Below are positions 50,313-59,422 of a stretch of 64,000 nt of DNA, piece by piece (within the stretch, counting starts at the first letter, position 1; each line of letters starts with the position of its first letter). The DNA lies in contig NZ_SPHO01000008.1 in the NCBI RefSeq assembly GCF_005845215.1, positions 62,001 through 126,000 on the forward strand, read 5' to 3'. A program made the translations under genes and the position numbers. The notes under the pieces are model-generated. The model did not search any database. It was not told the origin of the DNA and saw only the letters and a list, made by a program, of their open reading frames with translations. This DNA comes from Clostridium sp. 1001271st1 H5 (GTDB lineage: Bacteria > Bacillota > Clostridia > Lachnospirales > Lachnospiraceae).

Positions 50313-51644
50313 ATGAGTAATGTATTCTATGCAAATCTGGACAAGAAGTACAAGAGTGTGGAACGGGCAGAGGGGTCCTGGGTGTATGACACGGACGGAA
50401 AAAAATATCTGGACTGTGCTGCCGGAATAGCGGTTACCAACATCGGGCAGGGCATAAAGGAAGTTATTGATGCCATGTATGAGCAGGCTTCCAATGTTTC
50501 CTATGTGTATGGGGGAACGTTTACAAGCGAGGCAAAGGAGCGCCTGTCCCAGCAGATTATTGAGTTGTCGCCTGAAGGAATGGATAAGGTATTTTTCTGC
50601 TCCGGAGGCTCAGAGGCAGTTGAATCCATGGGCAAGATTGCAAGGCAGTATCAGGTAGAGGCGGGAAGACCGGGAAAATATAAAATCATCAGCCGTTGGC
50701 AGAGCTACCATGGAAATACAATTGCCACCCTGACCTACGGAGGAAGACCGTCCTGGAGAGAGACGTATGACAATTATCTGATGAAGATGCCTCACATTGC
50801 ACAGTGCAACTGCTACCGCTGTCCATACGGACTGTCCTATCCGGAATGCGGGCTTCCTTGTGCGGAGGAGCTGGAGCGCATTATTAAATACGAAGGACCG
50901 GATACGGTGGCGGCATTTCTGATAGAACCCATTGTGGGAACCACATCCTGCGCTACCATGCCCCCGGTGGAATACATGAAGCGAATCCGTGAAATCTGTG
51001 ATAAATACAATGTGCTGTTCTGTGTGGACGAAGTCATTACCGGCTTTGGAAGAACCGGAAAGAATTTTGCAATGGACCATTTTGGCGTTGTGCCGGATTT
51101 AATCAGCGTGGCCAAAGGCCTGGGCGGCGGATATGTTCCCATAGGAGCCGTTATTGCCCATAAGAAGGTGGTGGATGCGTTTGAGAAGGGCAGCAGGAAT
51201 CTGATACATAGCTTTACCTTTGCAGGGAATCCACTGGTCTGCGCAGGAGCCAGCGCCGTGCTTTCCTATACCGTGAATAACAACCTGGTGGAGAGGGCTG
51301 CAAAGGAAGGGGAGGTTTTCCTGGGGAAATTAAAGGATGCCCTGGGCGATTCACCGGTGATTGGAGATATACGAGGCGTCGGAATGCTGATTGGCGTTGA
51401 GCTGGTGAAGGACCGGGAGAAGAAGGAACCCTTTGACCCTGGGAAGAATGTGTCCGGTTTTATTGCGGGCTATTGTTTTGACCATGGGCTGCTAATCAGT
51501 TCAGGGGTAACAGGGACCGCAGACGGCATATCAGGGGAAGCGCTGCAGATTTCCCCGCCCTTGATTCTGGATGAGGATGAGATGGACTTTGCAGTGGATA
51601 TCCTGAAAACGGCTGTGCTGGAGGCGGAGCGCAGGTTTCTGTAA
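50313..51644 (+). CDS. class III aminotransferase
   Basis: A 443-residue PLP enzyme of the omega-amino acid transaminase class. Features: GSWVYDTDGKKYLDCAAGI, FFCSGGSEAVESMGKIARQY, the SYHGNT segment, the cofactor Asp in VLFCVDEVITGFGRTGK, and the Schiff-base K268 in SVAKGLGGGYVPIGA. A Cys-rich insert (CNCYRCPYGLSYPECGLPC) marks a clade whose members are often labelled aspartate or beta-amino acid transaminases. Class III enzymes remove a terminal or beta amino group. It heads the unit leading to the TRAP transporter and OtnK/OtnC genes, so the amino donor may be the imported compound. Confidence 0.87.
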   Translation: MSNVFYANLDKKYKSVERAEGSWVYDTDGKKYLDCAAGIAVTNIGQGIKEVIDAMYEQASNVSYVYGGTFTSEAKERLSQQIIELSPEGMDKVFFCSGGSEAVESMGKIARQYQVEAGRPGKYKIISRWQSYHGNTIATLTYGGRPSWRETYDNYLMKMPHIAQCNCYRCPYGLSYPECGLPCAEELERIIKYEGPDTVAAFLIEPIVGTTSCATMPPVEYMKRIREICDKYNVLFCVDEVITGFGRTGKNFAMDHFGVVPDLISVAKGLGGGYVPIGAVIAHKKVVDAFEKGSRNLIHSFTFAGNPLVCAGASAVLSYTVNNNLVERAAKEGEVFLGKLKDALGDSPVIGDIRGVGMLIGVELVKDREKKEPFDPGKNVSGFIAGYCFDHGLLISSGVTGTADGISGEALQISPPLILDEDEMDFAVDILKTAVLEAERRFL

Positions 51645-51661
51645 CGTAAGGAGGAGCGTAT

Positions 51662-52144
51662 ATGAAAAAGTTCCATTTTGACCTGATAGTTTCTTCCATT
51701 GTACTGGTGGCAATGACTGTGGTAATCCTGATACAAATTGTGTTCCGTCTTATGGGCAGGCCTTTGTCGTGGACCGAGGAAGTGGCCCGGTGGATGCTTG
51801 TGTGGGCTACCTTTGCGGGCTCCAGCTATGCTTTTAAGAACGGCGGCCTGATTCGGGTGGACTTCTTTGTAAAAAAGCTGTTTAAGAAAAGAGGCAGAAG
51901 GATTACGGATATTGCCGCCATGGTGTTCATGACCGCATATTTTGTCCTGCTGGGGGTATCTGCGGCTACTTATATGCAGATGACAATTAATAAAGGCCAG
52001 ACTTATCCGATTACAAAGGTACCTTATGCAATCACACTCATCTCCCTGATATACTGTGGCTTGTCCTGCTGCATTTTTGCAGTGAAAGAGGGGTGGAAGG
52101 CATACCGCTGTGAAGATACACAAGAGAAAGGAGGGAATGTGTAA
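51662..52144 (+). CDS. TRAP transporter small permease (DctQ)
   Basis: 160 residues with four membrane helices, the DctQ length and layout. The segment SWTEEVARWMLVWATFAGSS is the family's most conserved part. It starts after AAGGAGG, 17 bp beyond the aminotransferase stop, and its stop directly abuts the DctM start. It joins the large permease in the membrane to take up an organic anion using the sodium gradient. Confidence 0.9.
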   Translation: MKKFHFDLIVSSIVLVAMTVVILIQIVFRLMGRPLSWTEEVARWMLVWATFAGSSYAFKNGGLIRVDFFVKKLFKKRGRRITDIAAMVFMTAYFVLLGVSAATYMQMTINKGQTYPITKVPYAITLISLIYCGLSCCIFAVKEGWKAYRCEDTQEKGGNV

Positions 52145-53434
52145 ATGTCCTCTTTGACCGTTACTATTATTTTGTTTTCCCTTCTTTTGCTTTTACTGTT
52201 CCTGAATGTTCCGCTGGTTGTCTCCATAGGTCTGCCTACAGCCCTTGTAATGCTTGGCAGCGGGATGAAGGTGGCAACACTGGCCCAGAGAACCTATGCG
52301 TCGGTTGATTCCTTTACCCTTATGGCTATCCCGTTCTTTATGCTGGCCGGAAAGCTGATGGAGGTTGGTGGAATGTCCAAACGGATTGTGCGTCTGGCCG
52401 ATTGCCTGGTGGGATGGATGGCAGGAGGCCTGGCCCATGTAATTGTGGTGGCCTCTGCATTTTTTGGCGCGCTGTCCGGCTCTGCCGCTGCAACCACGGC
52501 AGCCATTGGCTCCACACTGATTCCCGAGATGAAAAAACGCGGTTATCCTGCAGATTTTGTGGCAGGCATCCAGGCGGTTGCCGGCGCTCTGGGAGTCATC
52601 ATCCCGCCCAGCATTACCATGATTATGTACGGGGTCTGCTCGTCCACATCCATTGGCAAGCTGTTTATGGCCGGAATTGTTCCGGGAATTGTGCTGGCCC
52701 TTTTCCTGATGGTGACAATTGCGTACCAGGCCAAGAAGCGGAAAATCAGGCAGATGAATACATTTACCATGAAGGAATTGGGAGCGGCATTTTTAGATGC
52801 AATACCGGCGCTGCTGGTGCCAACCATTATTCTGGGCGGCATTTACGGAGGAATCTTCACCCCGACAGAAGCAGGTGCAGTGGCAGCTACCTACGGATTT
52901 TTAGCGGGCGCGTTCTGGTATAAGGAAATAAATCTGGAAAACATTGGAAGCATTATGGGAGGCGCCATTGTGAACACGGTTCTTGTCATGATAGTGGTAG
53001 GCGCATCCGGCGCATTCAGCTGGCTGCTTACCAGCTCCGGCGTATCCAGCCTTCTGGGGAAAGGCATCAGCTCCATTGCCAGCAATAAGTATATCTTCCT
53101 GCTGGTAGCAAATCTGATATTTATCTTTATTGGCATGTTCATAGAATCCGTGGCAGGTATTCTGATAGTTACTCCTATATTGCTGCCCATTGCCACTTCC
53201 CTGGGAGTGGACCCGGTTCACTTTGGGATTATCATGGTGGTAAATCTGGCGCTGGGGCTTACGACGCCGCCGGTAGGAGAAAACCAATATATTGCAGCAG
53301 CCATTGCAGAGGTTCCTTTTGAGGAGGAGGTCAAGGCGTCCATCCCGTTCCTGATTGCGGGTTTTGCGGCCCTTGCAGTCATTACATATGTGGAACCGCT
53401 TTCTCTCTGGCTTCCGGGTATCTTGGGAATGTAA
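52145..53434 (+). CDS. TRAP transporter large permease (DctM)
   Basis: 429 residues, about 12 membrane helices. Family marks are AIPFFMLAGKLMEVGGMSKR, FFGALSGSAAATTAAIGSTLIPEM, VIIPPSITMIMYG and FTPTEAGAVAATYG. It forms the transport path with DctQ. The ATG begins at the base after the DctQ stop, so translation is coupled. Confidence 0.94.
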   Translation: MSSLTVTIILFSLLLLLLFLNVPLVVSIGLPTALVMLGSGMKVATLAQRTYASVDSFTLMAIPFFMLAGKLMEVGGMSKRIVRLADCLVGWMAGGLAHVIVVASAFFGALSGSAAATTAAIGSTLIPEMKKRGYPADFVAGIQAVAGALGVIIPPSITMIMYGVCSSTSIGKLFMAGIVPGIVLALFLMVTIAYQAKKRKIRQMNTFTMKELGAAFLDAIPALLVPTIILGGIYGGIFTPTEAGAVAATYGFLAGAFWYKEINLENIGSIMGGAIVNTVLVMIVVGASGAFSWLLTSSGVSSLLGKGISSIASNKYIFLLVANLIFIFIGMFIESVAGILIVTPILLPIATSLGVDPVHFGIIMVVNLALGLTTPPVGENQYIAAAIAEVPFEEEVKASIPFLIAGFAALAVITYVEPLSLWLPGILGM

Positions 53435-53499
53435 CTATGCAGCTGGTAATGTAACTGTGTGGCAACTGTTTAATGTATAACTAGAAGGAGGATTAAGGT

Positions 53500-54573
53500 T
53501 TGAAAAAACAATTGATTTCGATGGTTCTTATGGCTGCAATGACAGTATCCATGATGACGGGCTGCGGTTCGTCTGATGGAAAAAAGGCAGAGGAACCATC
53601 CTCTGGGAATCAACAAGCTGCAGAGGCAAAGACAGGGGATGAGGGAAAAGCTGCTGAAGGAGGTGCGGATTATTCGTATCACTGGAAACTGGCAACCACG
53701 GAGAGCAGTGATTACTACATGACCCAGCTCTCCCAGGAATTCCTGGATATTGTGGAGGAAAAGACAGGCGGCAAAGTGACCGGCGAAGTCTTTGCCTCAG
53801 GACAGCTGGGAGGCCTGGTGGATGCGCTGGAAGGCCTGGAAATGGGAAATATTGATATAGTCATGGATGGTGTAAGCTCCCTGAGCGCTGTAAACGATAT
53901 ATTTAACGTGTGGTGTCTTCCGTTCCTGTATGACAACAAGGAACATCAGTACAGGTTCTGGGACAACCATTTTGATGAGGTATCGGATATGGTGGCGGAG
54001 CAAAGCGGCTTCCGTCTGGTGTCTGTCATTGACGGCATGAACCGGGAACTGGCATGTACGGTTCCGGTTGAATCCCTGGAGGACCTGAAGGGACTGAAAA
54101 TACGCGTACCGAATATTCCGGGCTACGTGAGAATCTGGGAATGTCTTGGCGCGGCGCCCATACCAATGTCACTGAGCGAGGTATACACATCCATTCAGAC
54201 CGGGGTGGTGCAGGGGCAGGAAAATGATATTGCCCTGACGCTGAGCCTGAAGTTCTATGAAGTGGCGCCTTACTGTGTCATGACGGACCACGTTGCCTAT
54301 GAAGGCTCCTTCTATTTTAATGAGGAAGAGTACCAGTCCTATCCGGATGAACTGAAACAAATCATCCAGGAGGCCGGAGAGGAAATCAAGTTAAAGAGCC
54401 GCAGCATGATAAAAGAACAGGAAGCGGAGTGCATGAAGCAGATTGAGGACATGGGTGTCACCATATGCCGCCCGGATCTGGAGGAGTTTAAGAAAGCAAC
54501 AGCTGTCATGTACGATGAGTATGATATGTGCGCGCCCATCATTGAGCTGGTGGATAAGGCAAGGAACGAATAG
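53500..54573 (+). CDS. TRAP transporter solute-binding lipoprotein (DctP)
   Basis: The start is TTG at 53500, 8 nt after AGGAGG. The 357 residues have a lipoprotein signal (MTVSMMTGCGS, Cys23), a Ser/Glu/Gly-rich linker to about 55, and a DctP fold. Typical parts are FASGQLGGLVDALEGLEMGNID, then LEDLKGLKIRVPNIPGYV with the carboxylate-binding Arg, and VQTGVVQGQENDI. It captures an organic acid outside the cell and hands it to DctQM. The substrate is likely a hydroxy or amino acid given the neighbouring enzymes. Confidence 0.92.
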   Translation: MKKQLISMVLMAAMTVSMMTGCGSSDGKKAEEPSSGNQQAAEAKTGDEGKAAEGGADYSYHWKLATTESSDYYMTQLSQEFLDIVEEKTGGKVTGEVFASGQLGGLVDALEGLEMGNIDIVMDGVSSLSAVNDIFNVWCLPFLYDNKEHQYRFWDNHFDEVSDMVAEQSGFRLVSVIDGMNRELACTVPVESLEDLKGLKIRVPNIPGYVRIWECLGAAPIPMSLSEVYTSIQTGVVQGQENDIALTLSLKFYEVAPYCVMTDHVAYEGSFYFNEEEYQSYPDELKQIIQEAGEEIKLKSRSMIKEQEAECMKQIEDMGVTICRPDLEEFKKATAVMYDEYDMCAPIIELVDKARNE

Positions 54574-54582
54574 GATACGTGT

Positions 54583-54614
54583 ATATAGAGTCCGTGAGCT
54601 TACGGGCTCTATAT
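54583..54614 (+). terminator. hairpin between dctP and the OtnK-like gene
   Basis: ATATAGAGTCCGT pairs with ACGGGCTCTATAT (one G-T pair), followed by only TT. It probably acts as a partial terminator or as a message-stabilising stem that sets dctP expression above that of the kinase. Confidence 0.5.
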
Positions 54615-54644
54615 TTAACAGAAACTCTTTGAACGGAGGGATAA

Positions 54645-55958
54645 ATGATGGGGAGAGATTTTTACATTGGCTGTGTTGCGGATGATTTTACGGGAGCCGG
54701 TGATGTGGCGTCCTTTTTTGTAAAAGCAGGGCTGGTGACTGTCCTTTACAACGGAGTTCCGGAAGAGGGACAGACCGTGAGGGAGGGAACCCAGGCCGTG
54801 GTGATTGCATTGAAATCCAGGACCCAGGACAGGGGCAAGGCGGTTGCTGATTCCCTGCGGGCATTCCGGTGGCTGCTGCAGGAGGGAGCCAGGAAACTGT
54901 ATTTCAAATACTGTTCCACCTTTGACTCCACCAAAGAGGGGAATATCGGGCCGGTGGCGGATGCCGTGATGGAGGAATTTAATTATCCCTATACAATTCT
55001 GTGTCCCGCGCTTCCGGTCAATGGAAGGACGGTACGGGGAGGAAAGCTTTATGTCAACGGTGTCCTTTTGGAGGAAAGCTCCATGCGCAGCCATCCCCTG
55101 ACACCCATGGAGGAGTCGGAGATTAGCCGGCTCATTGAAATGCAGAGCCGCTATAAGGGAATCAGCATGGCAGGAAAGACCAGGGAACAGTGGAAGCGGG
55201 AGCAGGAGAATCTGTGCAGGCAGGAGGGCCATTGCTATCTTATACCGGATTATTATGAGGAGTCCCATGGAGAGGCGATTGCACGGGAGTTTGGCCATAT
55301 TGCTTTTTACACCGGTGGTTCCGGGTTGGCAGAGCATGTGGGAAGGCTGATGGCGGAAACAGCTGCGGCGGACCGGAGAGAAGGCTTGGACGGGAGCGGG
55401 GATGTGCTCAGAGAGAAGGCAGCTGATGGAAAGGAGGAAACATGCAGCAGGCAGGAATCCTTACTGCTGGCGGGAAGCTGTTCCGAGGCAACATTGAGGC
55501 AGATTGACAGTTATAAGGAGAAGAATTATCCGTGCTACCGGATAGAGGCCGGGCGCGTCCTTGCAGGTGAGGAGACAGCAGAGCATATATGGGGCTTTGT
55601 GGAAATGCATCGGGGGGAGAATGTGCTGGTGTACAGCTCGGACCGTCCGGAGCAGGTGCGAAAGATTCAGGCAGAGGGCAGGGAAAGAGTTTCCTCTATG
55701 CTGGAACAGCTGGCAGCAGAGCTGGCAGCAAGGGCGGCTGCCAGCGGGTACCGCAGGATTATCGTGGCAGGAGGGGAGACCTCAGGCGCAGTCATCCAGC
55801 GTCTGGGATATCAGGGGTTCTGGATAGGACGCAGCATTGCCCCAGGGGTGCCGGTGATGATTCCGCTGGAGGATACCACTATGCGCCTGGTACTGAAATC
55901 AGGAAATTTTGGCCAGGATGATTTCTTTAGCCGGGCAGTAAATGAGTTGGAGGGATAA
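54645..55958 (+). CDS. otnK: four-carbon acid sugar kinase family protein (OtnK-like)
   Basis: 437 residues with the two-domain DUF1537 fold. The N-terminal domain starts YIGCVADDFTGAGDVASFF, with the family's DDFTGA substrate motif, and contains KYCSTFDSTKEGNIGP and CPALPVNGRTV. The C-terminal nucleotide domain ends with VAGGETSGAVIQRLG. OtnK proteins phosphorylate 3-oxo-tetronate to the 4-phosphate. ATG ATG allows two starts, with GGAGGG before them. The OtnC-like gene follows with 2 bp between. The usual dehydrogenase and isomerase partners are missing here. Confidence 0.85.
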   Translation: MMGRDFYIGCVADDFTGAGDVASFFVKAGLVTVLYNGVPEEGQTVREGTQAVVIALKSRTQDRGKAVADSLRAFRWLLQEGARKLYFKYCSTFDSTKEGNIGPVADAVMEEFNYPYTILCPALPVNGRTVRGGKLYVNGVLLEESSMRSHPLTPMEESEISRLIEMQSRYKGISMAGKTREQWKREQENLCRQEGHCYLIPDYYEESHGEAIAREFGHIAFYTGGSGLAEHVGRLMAETAAADRREGLDGSGDVLREKAADGKEETCSRQESLLLAGSCSEATLRQIDSYKEKNYPCYRIEAGRVLAGEETAEHIWGFVEMHRGENVLVYSSDRPEQVRKIQAEGRERVSSMLEQLAAELAARAAASGYRRIIVAGGETSGAVIQRLGYQGFWIGRSIAPGVPVMIPLEDTTMRLVLKSGNFGQDDFFSRAVNELEG

Positions 55959-55960
55959 TT

Positions 55961-56557
55961 ATGGATATTAACACAGAACGTCAGTTGGAGGCAGCCGTGG
56001 AGATTGCCCATTCTTTGTTTGCCAGGGGCAGAGTGAGCGGTTCAACTGCAAACATCAGCGTCAGGTCAGGAGATTTTATCTATATTTCCGGCAGCGGCAC
56101 CAGCTTTGGAACCCTGGAAAAGGAACAGTTTTCCACGCTTACGCTGGATGGGGCTTATGTGGAGGGGGTAAAGCCCAGCAAGGAGTATCCGCTTCACGCC
56201 ATGATTTACCGGCACAGGCCGGAGATGACAGGGGTGGTACACACACATGGTTTTTACTCAGTCCTCTGGTCCTGCCTGGAACATGAAAAGGAGACAGATG
56301 TGATACCGTCCTACACGCCGTATCTTAAAATGAAGGTGGGGACCGTAGGGATGATTCCCTATGCAAAGCCGGGAAGCCAGGAGCTTTTCCGGTACATGGA
56401 AGAACGGATAATGGACAGTGACGCCTATCTTCTGAAACAGCACGGCCCTGTAGTGGCAGGCAAGACGGTTCTGGATGCCTTTTACGGATTGGAGGAACTG
56501 GAGGAAAGCGCAAAGACAGCCTGGTATCTGAGGGGAGAACATGTTCCGGAATGCTGA
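55961..56557 (+). CDS. otnC: class II aldolase/adducin-type decarboxylase (OtnC-like)
   Basis: 198 residues, the class II aldolase length. Zinc ligands are visible in GVVHTHGFYS and KQHGPVVAG, with EYPLHAMIY upstream holding the catalytic Glu region. In the four-carbon acid sugar pathway the OtnC enzyme decarboxylates 3-oxo-tetronate 4-phosphate to dihydroxyacetone phosphate and CO2. It follows the OtnK-like gene by 2 bp and is the last gene of the unit. Confidence 0.85.
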   Translation: MDINTERQLEAAVEIAHSLFARGRVSGSTANISVRSGDFIYISGSGTSFGTLEKEQFSTLTLDGAYVEGVKPSKEYPLHAMIYRHRPEMTGVVHTHGFYSVLWSCLEHEKETDVIPSYTPYLKMKVGTVGMIPYAKPGSQELFRYMEERIMDSDAYLLKQHGPVVAGKTVLDAFYGLEELEESAKTAWYLRGEHVPEC

Positions 56558-56605
56558 TGGCTGGATTTCCTGATGGGGGACCGGGGGGAAGACAGTCGCC
56601 TGGGA

Positions 56606-56634
56606 GGGCGGGAACCATACGGATATTCCCGCCC
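56606..56634. terminator. GC hairpin after the OtnC gene
   Basis: GGGCGGGAA and TTCCCGCCC form a perfect 9-bp stem with an 11-nt loop between the convergent OtnC and methyltransferase genes. No T run follows. Confidence 0.45.
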
Positions 56635-56657
56635 AGGCGCGCCTGATTATGAAATAC

Positions 56658-57431
56658 CTACTTCTTTCCGTAAAGGATTCCCAGCCCATTTAAAAGCCAT
56701 GGGGCGCGGACATAGGCAGGAATGCAGGAAAGCTGTTCCGTGTGCGGTTCATAGTGAACTTCGCTAATCCCTTCCCTGCGCAGCTGTTCTGCAAATTCCT
56801 GCATATCTCCATAGATGGCATGCTGTTCAAAGAGGTCGTGGAACGCGAAAACACTGCCTTTTTTCACTACACGGAGCGCTTCACGGACAACCAGGCGTTT
56901 ATCGGGCTGGGTTTTTACCTCATGGAAAACAAAGTTGCTGACAGCAGCATCAAAGTGCCCCGCTTCAAATGGAAGCCCGGAGGCATCGCCCTGCAGAAAG
57001 CAGATGGGTCCGGCCTGCTCCAGCCTGGCGTTTTCTTCGCATTGTTCCCTGGCGTAATTCCATTCCCTGCCCCAATAATCAATTCCCGTGAACGCGGCAT
57101 CAGGCCATGTCTTTGCACACCGGATTGTCAGGGCTCCGGAGCCGCAGCCGATGTCCAGCAGCCTTCCTTTGCCGTTTCATGAAAGCTTTGAGAGCAGGTA
57201 TTGGTGAATCTGTCCCATGACCCCTCCGCCTTCAAAGGAAAAGGCCCTTCTGCAGAGCTGCATATAGACGGTTATTCCGCCCATGAGAAGGAAGAGAAGG
57301 AAGGCGAACGCGGATATAATCCGGCTTTTCCAGATAAGGGCGGCTGCCAGGGTGAGGCCGGTGATACCCCACAAAACCTGCATCATTGTTTTGGGAATCC
57401 AGTTCCCATAGTTTGGTGTCTGATGTTTCAT
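56658..57431 (-). pseudogene. membrane-anchored SAM methyltransferase interrupted by one in-frame TGA
   Basis: One reading frame of 257 sense-length codons runs from ATG 57431 to the stop at 56658, broken only by TGA at 57177-57179 (codon 85). The first part has two membrane helices (MMQVLWGITGLTLAAALIW and IISAFAFLLFLLMGGI) and GGGVMGQIHQYLLSKLS. After the TGA the frame continues with NGKGRLLDIGCGSGALTIR (SAM motif I), TGIDYW, QGDASGLPF and ALRVVKKGSVFAFHD, a class I methyltransferase. A TGG-to-TGA change would explain the break. The second half has no start codon with a ribosome site, so the enzyme is probably not made whole. Confidence 0.75.
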
Positions 57432-57529
57432 ACTATTTCTTACCTCCTGCTTGGTTGTTTTATCCGGTCTGTACATAACAGCGGATATGTTTTGTTATGC
57501 AAAAGCCCGAAGGCGTCTGCCTCCGGGCT

Positions 57530-58120
57530 TTATAATACATCTTTTAAATTGTGAACCAGACTGTTGAAACCTCCGTCTGCATAGTGAGCCATTACATTAT
57601 TTAAGATAAAGGCCTGTTCCATTGTCTCTGCTCCTTTCAGTATGTCCATGGCGGATGCAATGCGGATTTGCACCAGCATCCGGATTACGTCCGCCCGGGG
57701 CTGCCTGCCGATGGCAGCTGCAAAGGCATCATTAAAATATGAGACCATGGTGTCAAACAGCCGGCAGGGAAAATCTTCACGGCTGCTTCCCTGGGATTTT
57801 TCCATCAAAACCAGCATTTCCCTGCGGTGCTTCAGCAGGAAATCCATAGTCATAAGGTCGTTCCCACTGAAGCTGGAGGGATTTGACAGCTCTCTTTCAC
57901 ACAGCTGGCTGGTCAGGCCGTTAAGCATCTGAATGACAGGGTCAACAATGGCGCAGAAAAGGGCGTCTTTATTTTCAAAGAAAAAGTAAAATGCTCCTGT
58001 GGTGACGCCGCAGTCAGCACAAATCTGCCGCAGGTCAGCGTACCGGTAACCTTTTTGGTCAATCCCATTTGTGCTGCTGTTATGGATTATATTTCTCAAA
58101 GCCAATCCTCTATGAAACAC
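57530..58120 (-). CDS. TetR-family regulator
   Basis: Up to 196 residues from GTG 58120. A TTG at 58099, six nt after AGAGGA, is an equally good start and would give 189. The helix-turn-helix reads YADLRQICADCGVTTGAFYFFFENKDALF, the TetR recognition region with its terminal Tyr/Phe and Asn-Lys. The C-terminal helices are ligand domain without a known subgroup. The helix before the HTH is unusually short and polar (NIIHNSSTNGIDQKGY). The start overlaps the threonine aldolase end by about 11 bp, so the two are probably co-transcribed. It could regulate the broken methyltransferase gene downstream. Confidence 0.8.
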   Translation of the reverse strand: MFHRGLALRNIIHNSSTNGIDQKGYRYADLRQICADCGVTTGAFYFFFENKDALFCAIVDPVIQMLNGLTSQLCERELSNPSSFSGNDLMTMDFLLKHRREMLVLMEKSQGSSREDFPCRLFDTMVSYFNDAFAAAIGRQPRADVIRMLVQIRIASAMDILKGAETMEQAFILNNVMAHYADGGFNSLVHNLKDVL

Positions 58121-59192
58121 AGGCCAGGGTGGGATTGTGTTCCTCTTCCAGTATCCCTATCAGCATGTCCACATCCCTTTGCTGGGTTGCCCAATCCGTG
58201 ACGAACCGTACCAGGGTGTGGTTGTCATCGTATTTTTCCCATAAGGATATCTCTGCTTTCCGGGCCAGCCGGGCTGCTGCCTCATGTTCCATTATAATAA
58301 ATATCTGATTCGTGGGGGAATCAAGGAACAGGCGGTATCCGCATTTTGTCAGGGCGTCCCTGATTTGGTCGGCTGCCTCTATAGCTGAAGCACCGATTTT
58401 CAGGTAAAGGTCATTTTCAAACAGGGTGTCAAACTGTATGCCCAGCATCCTTCCCTTGGCAAGGAGGGCGCCGTTCTGCTTAATGACAGTGAAGAAATGG
58501 GGTATCAGATTCGGCTGTGTTATCACAACCGCTTCTCCAAACAGGGCCCCGCATTTGGTTCCTCCGATGTAGAATACATCGCATAGCCTGGCAATATCCC
58601 TGAGCGTTAGTTCATTCCTGGGGCAGGAGAGCGCATAGGCCAGCCGTGCGCCGTCCATGAACAGCGGAAGGCCGTTCTTGCGGCATACACGGCTGATTTC
58701 CTGCAGTTCACTGAGCGAGTACAGCGTCCCGTATTCGGTTGGGTGAGAAATATAAACCATGCCGGGCATGACCATATGACCGCTGTTTGTATCCCTTCTG
58801 TAATCTGTAACCAGGCCCTCGATGTCCGCTGCCCTGAGTTTTCCGGACGTATGGGGCAGTGTAAGCACCTTATGGCCTCCCAGTTCAATTGCGCCGGCCT
58901 CATGGACACTGATATGCCCGGAACCAGCTGCAATTACGCCTTCATAGGAGTGCAGGATTCCGCGTATGACAGTGGCATTGGTCTGGGTGCCTCCGACGAG
59001 AAAATGTATTTCGGCCTCCGGGCAGCCGCATACCGCGCGGATTTTTTCACGGGCTGATTGGGAAAAAGGGTCGCTTCCATATCCCTGGGTCTTAAGCATG
59101 TTTGTCTCCATGAGACGTGTCAGAATAGCCGGGTGTGCGCCTTCCATATAATCGGAAGCAAAAGATGGTCTGCTGTGCATACAAAGTTCCAT
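58110..59192 (-). CDS. ltaE: low-specificity threonine aldolase-type PLP enzyme
   Basis: A 360-residue fold-type I PLP enzyme. The N-terminal SFASDYMEGAHPAILTRL, VGGTQTNATVI, the cofactor-Asp region LPLFMDGARLAYAL and the Schiff-base Lys in YIGGTKCGALFGE identify the beta-eliminating lyase/threonine aldolase family. It would split threonine or allo-threonine to glycine and acetaldehyde. It is divergent from a LysR regulator across 230 bp, which suggests control by that protein. Confidence 0.88.
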   Translation of the reverse strand: MELCMHSRPSFASDYMEGAHPAILTRLMETNMLKTQGYGSDPFSQSAREKIRAVCGCPEAEIHFLVGGTQTNATVIRGILHSYEGVIAAGSGHISVHEAGAIELGGHKVLTLPHTSGKLRAADIEGLVTDYRRDTNSGHMVMPGMVYISHPTEYGTLYSLSELQEISRVCRKNGLPLFMDGARLAYALSCPRNELTLRDIARLCDVFYIGGTKCGALFGEAVVITQPNLIPHFFTVIKQNGALLAKGRMLGIQFDTLFENDLYLKIGASAIEAADQIRDALTKCGYRLFLDSPTNQIFIIMEHEAAARLARKAEISLWEKYDDNHTLVRFVTDWATQQRDVDMLIGILEEEHNPTLACVS

Positions 59193-59323
59193 TTCGTTAT
59201 CCTCTTTTCTCAGCTCCGGTGTGTAAAGGCAGCGGTTCTTTGCAGGGAACCGTTTCGTCCGGGAAGAAATCCTTATGGGGAGGTATTTCTTTTACACACC
59301 GAAGGCAGTATGTTCTGTTGTGT

Positions 59324-59352
59324 TTGACATGTCATTAGCACTATTGTACAAT
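59324..59352 (+). promoter_or_regulatory. promoter of the LysR gene (TTGACA, 17 bp, TACAAT)
   Basis: TTGACA (59324-59329) and TACAAT (59347-59352) are 17 bp apart, 71 bp before the chosen LysR start. Confidence 0.65.
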
Positions 59353-59378
59353 GTTTTTATGTATGACACAAAACCTGA

Positions 59379-59401
59379 TTTATCATATTAATCATGATAA
59401 A
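59379..59401. promoter_or_regulatory. inverted repeat TTTATCAT-N7-ATGATAAA (putative LysR operator)
   Basis: Perfect 8-bp arms with a 7-bp spacer lie between the LysR promoter and start. The spacing suits a LysR-type T-N11-A box (T at 59383, A at 59397 region), where the protein could repress itself and activate the aldolase gene. Confidence 0.5.
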
Positions 59402-59422
59402 CTGTCATGGATGGAGAAAAAT

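Noticed and set aside
57177..57179. TGA in the methyltransferase considered as a selenocysteine codon
   Set aside because: The position precedes SAM motif I, where no catalytic Sec is known, and a Trp codon one base away explains it more simply.
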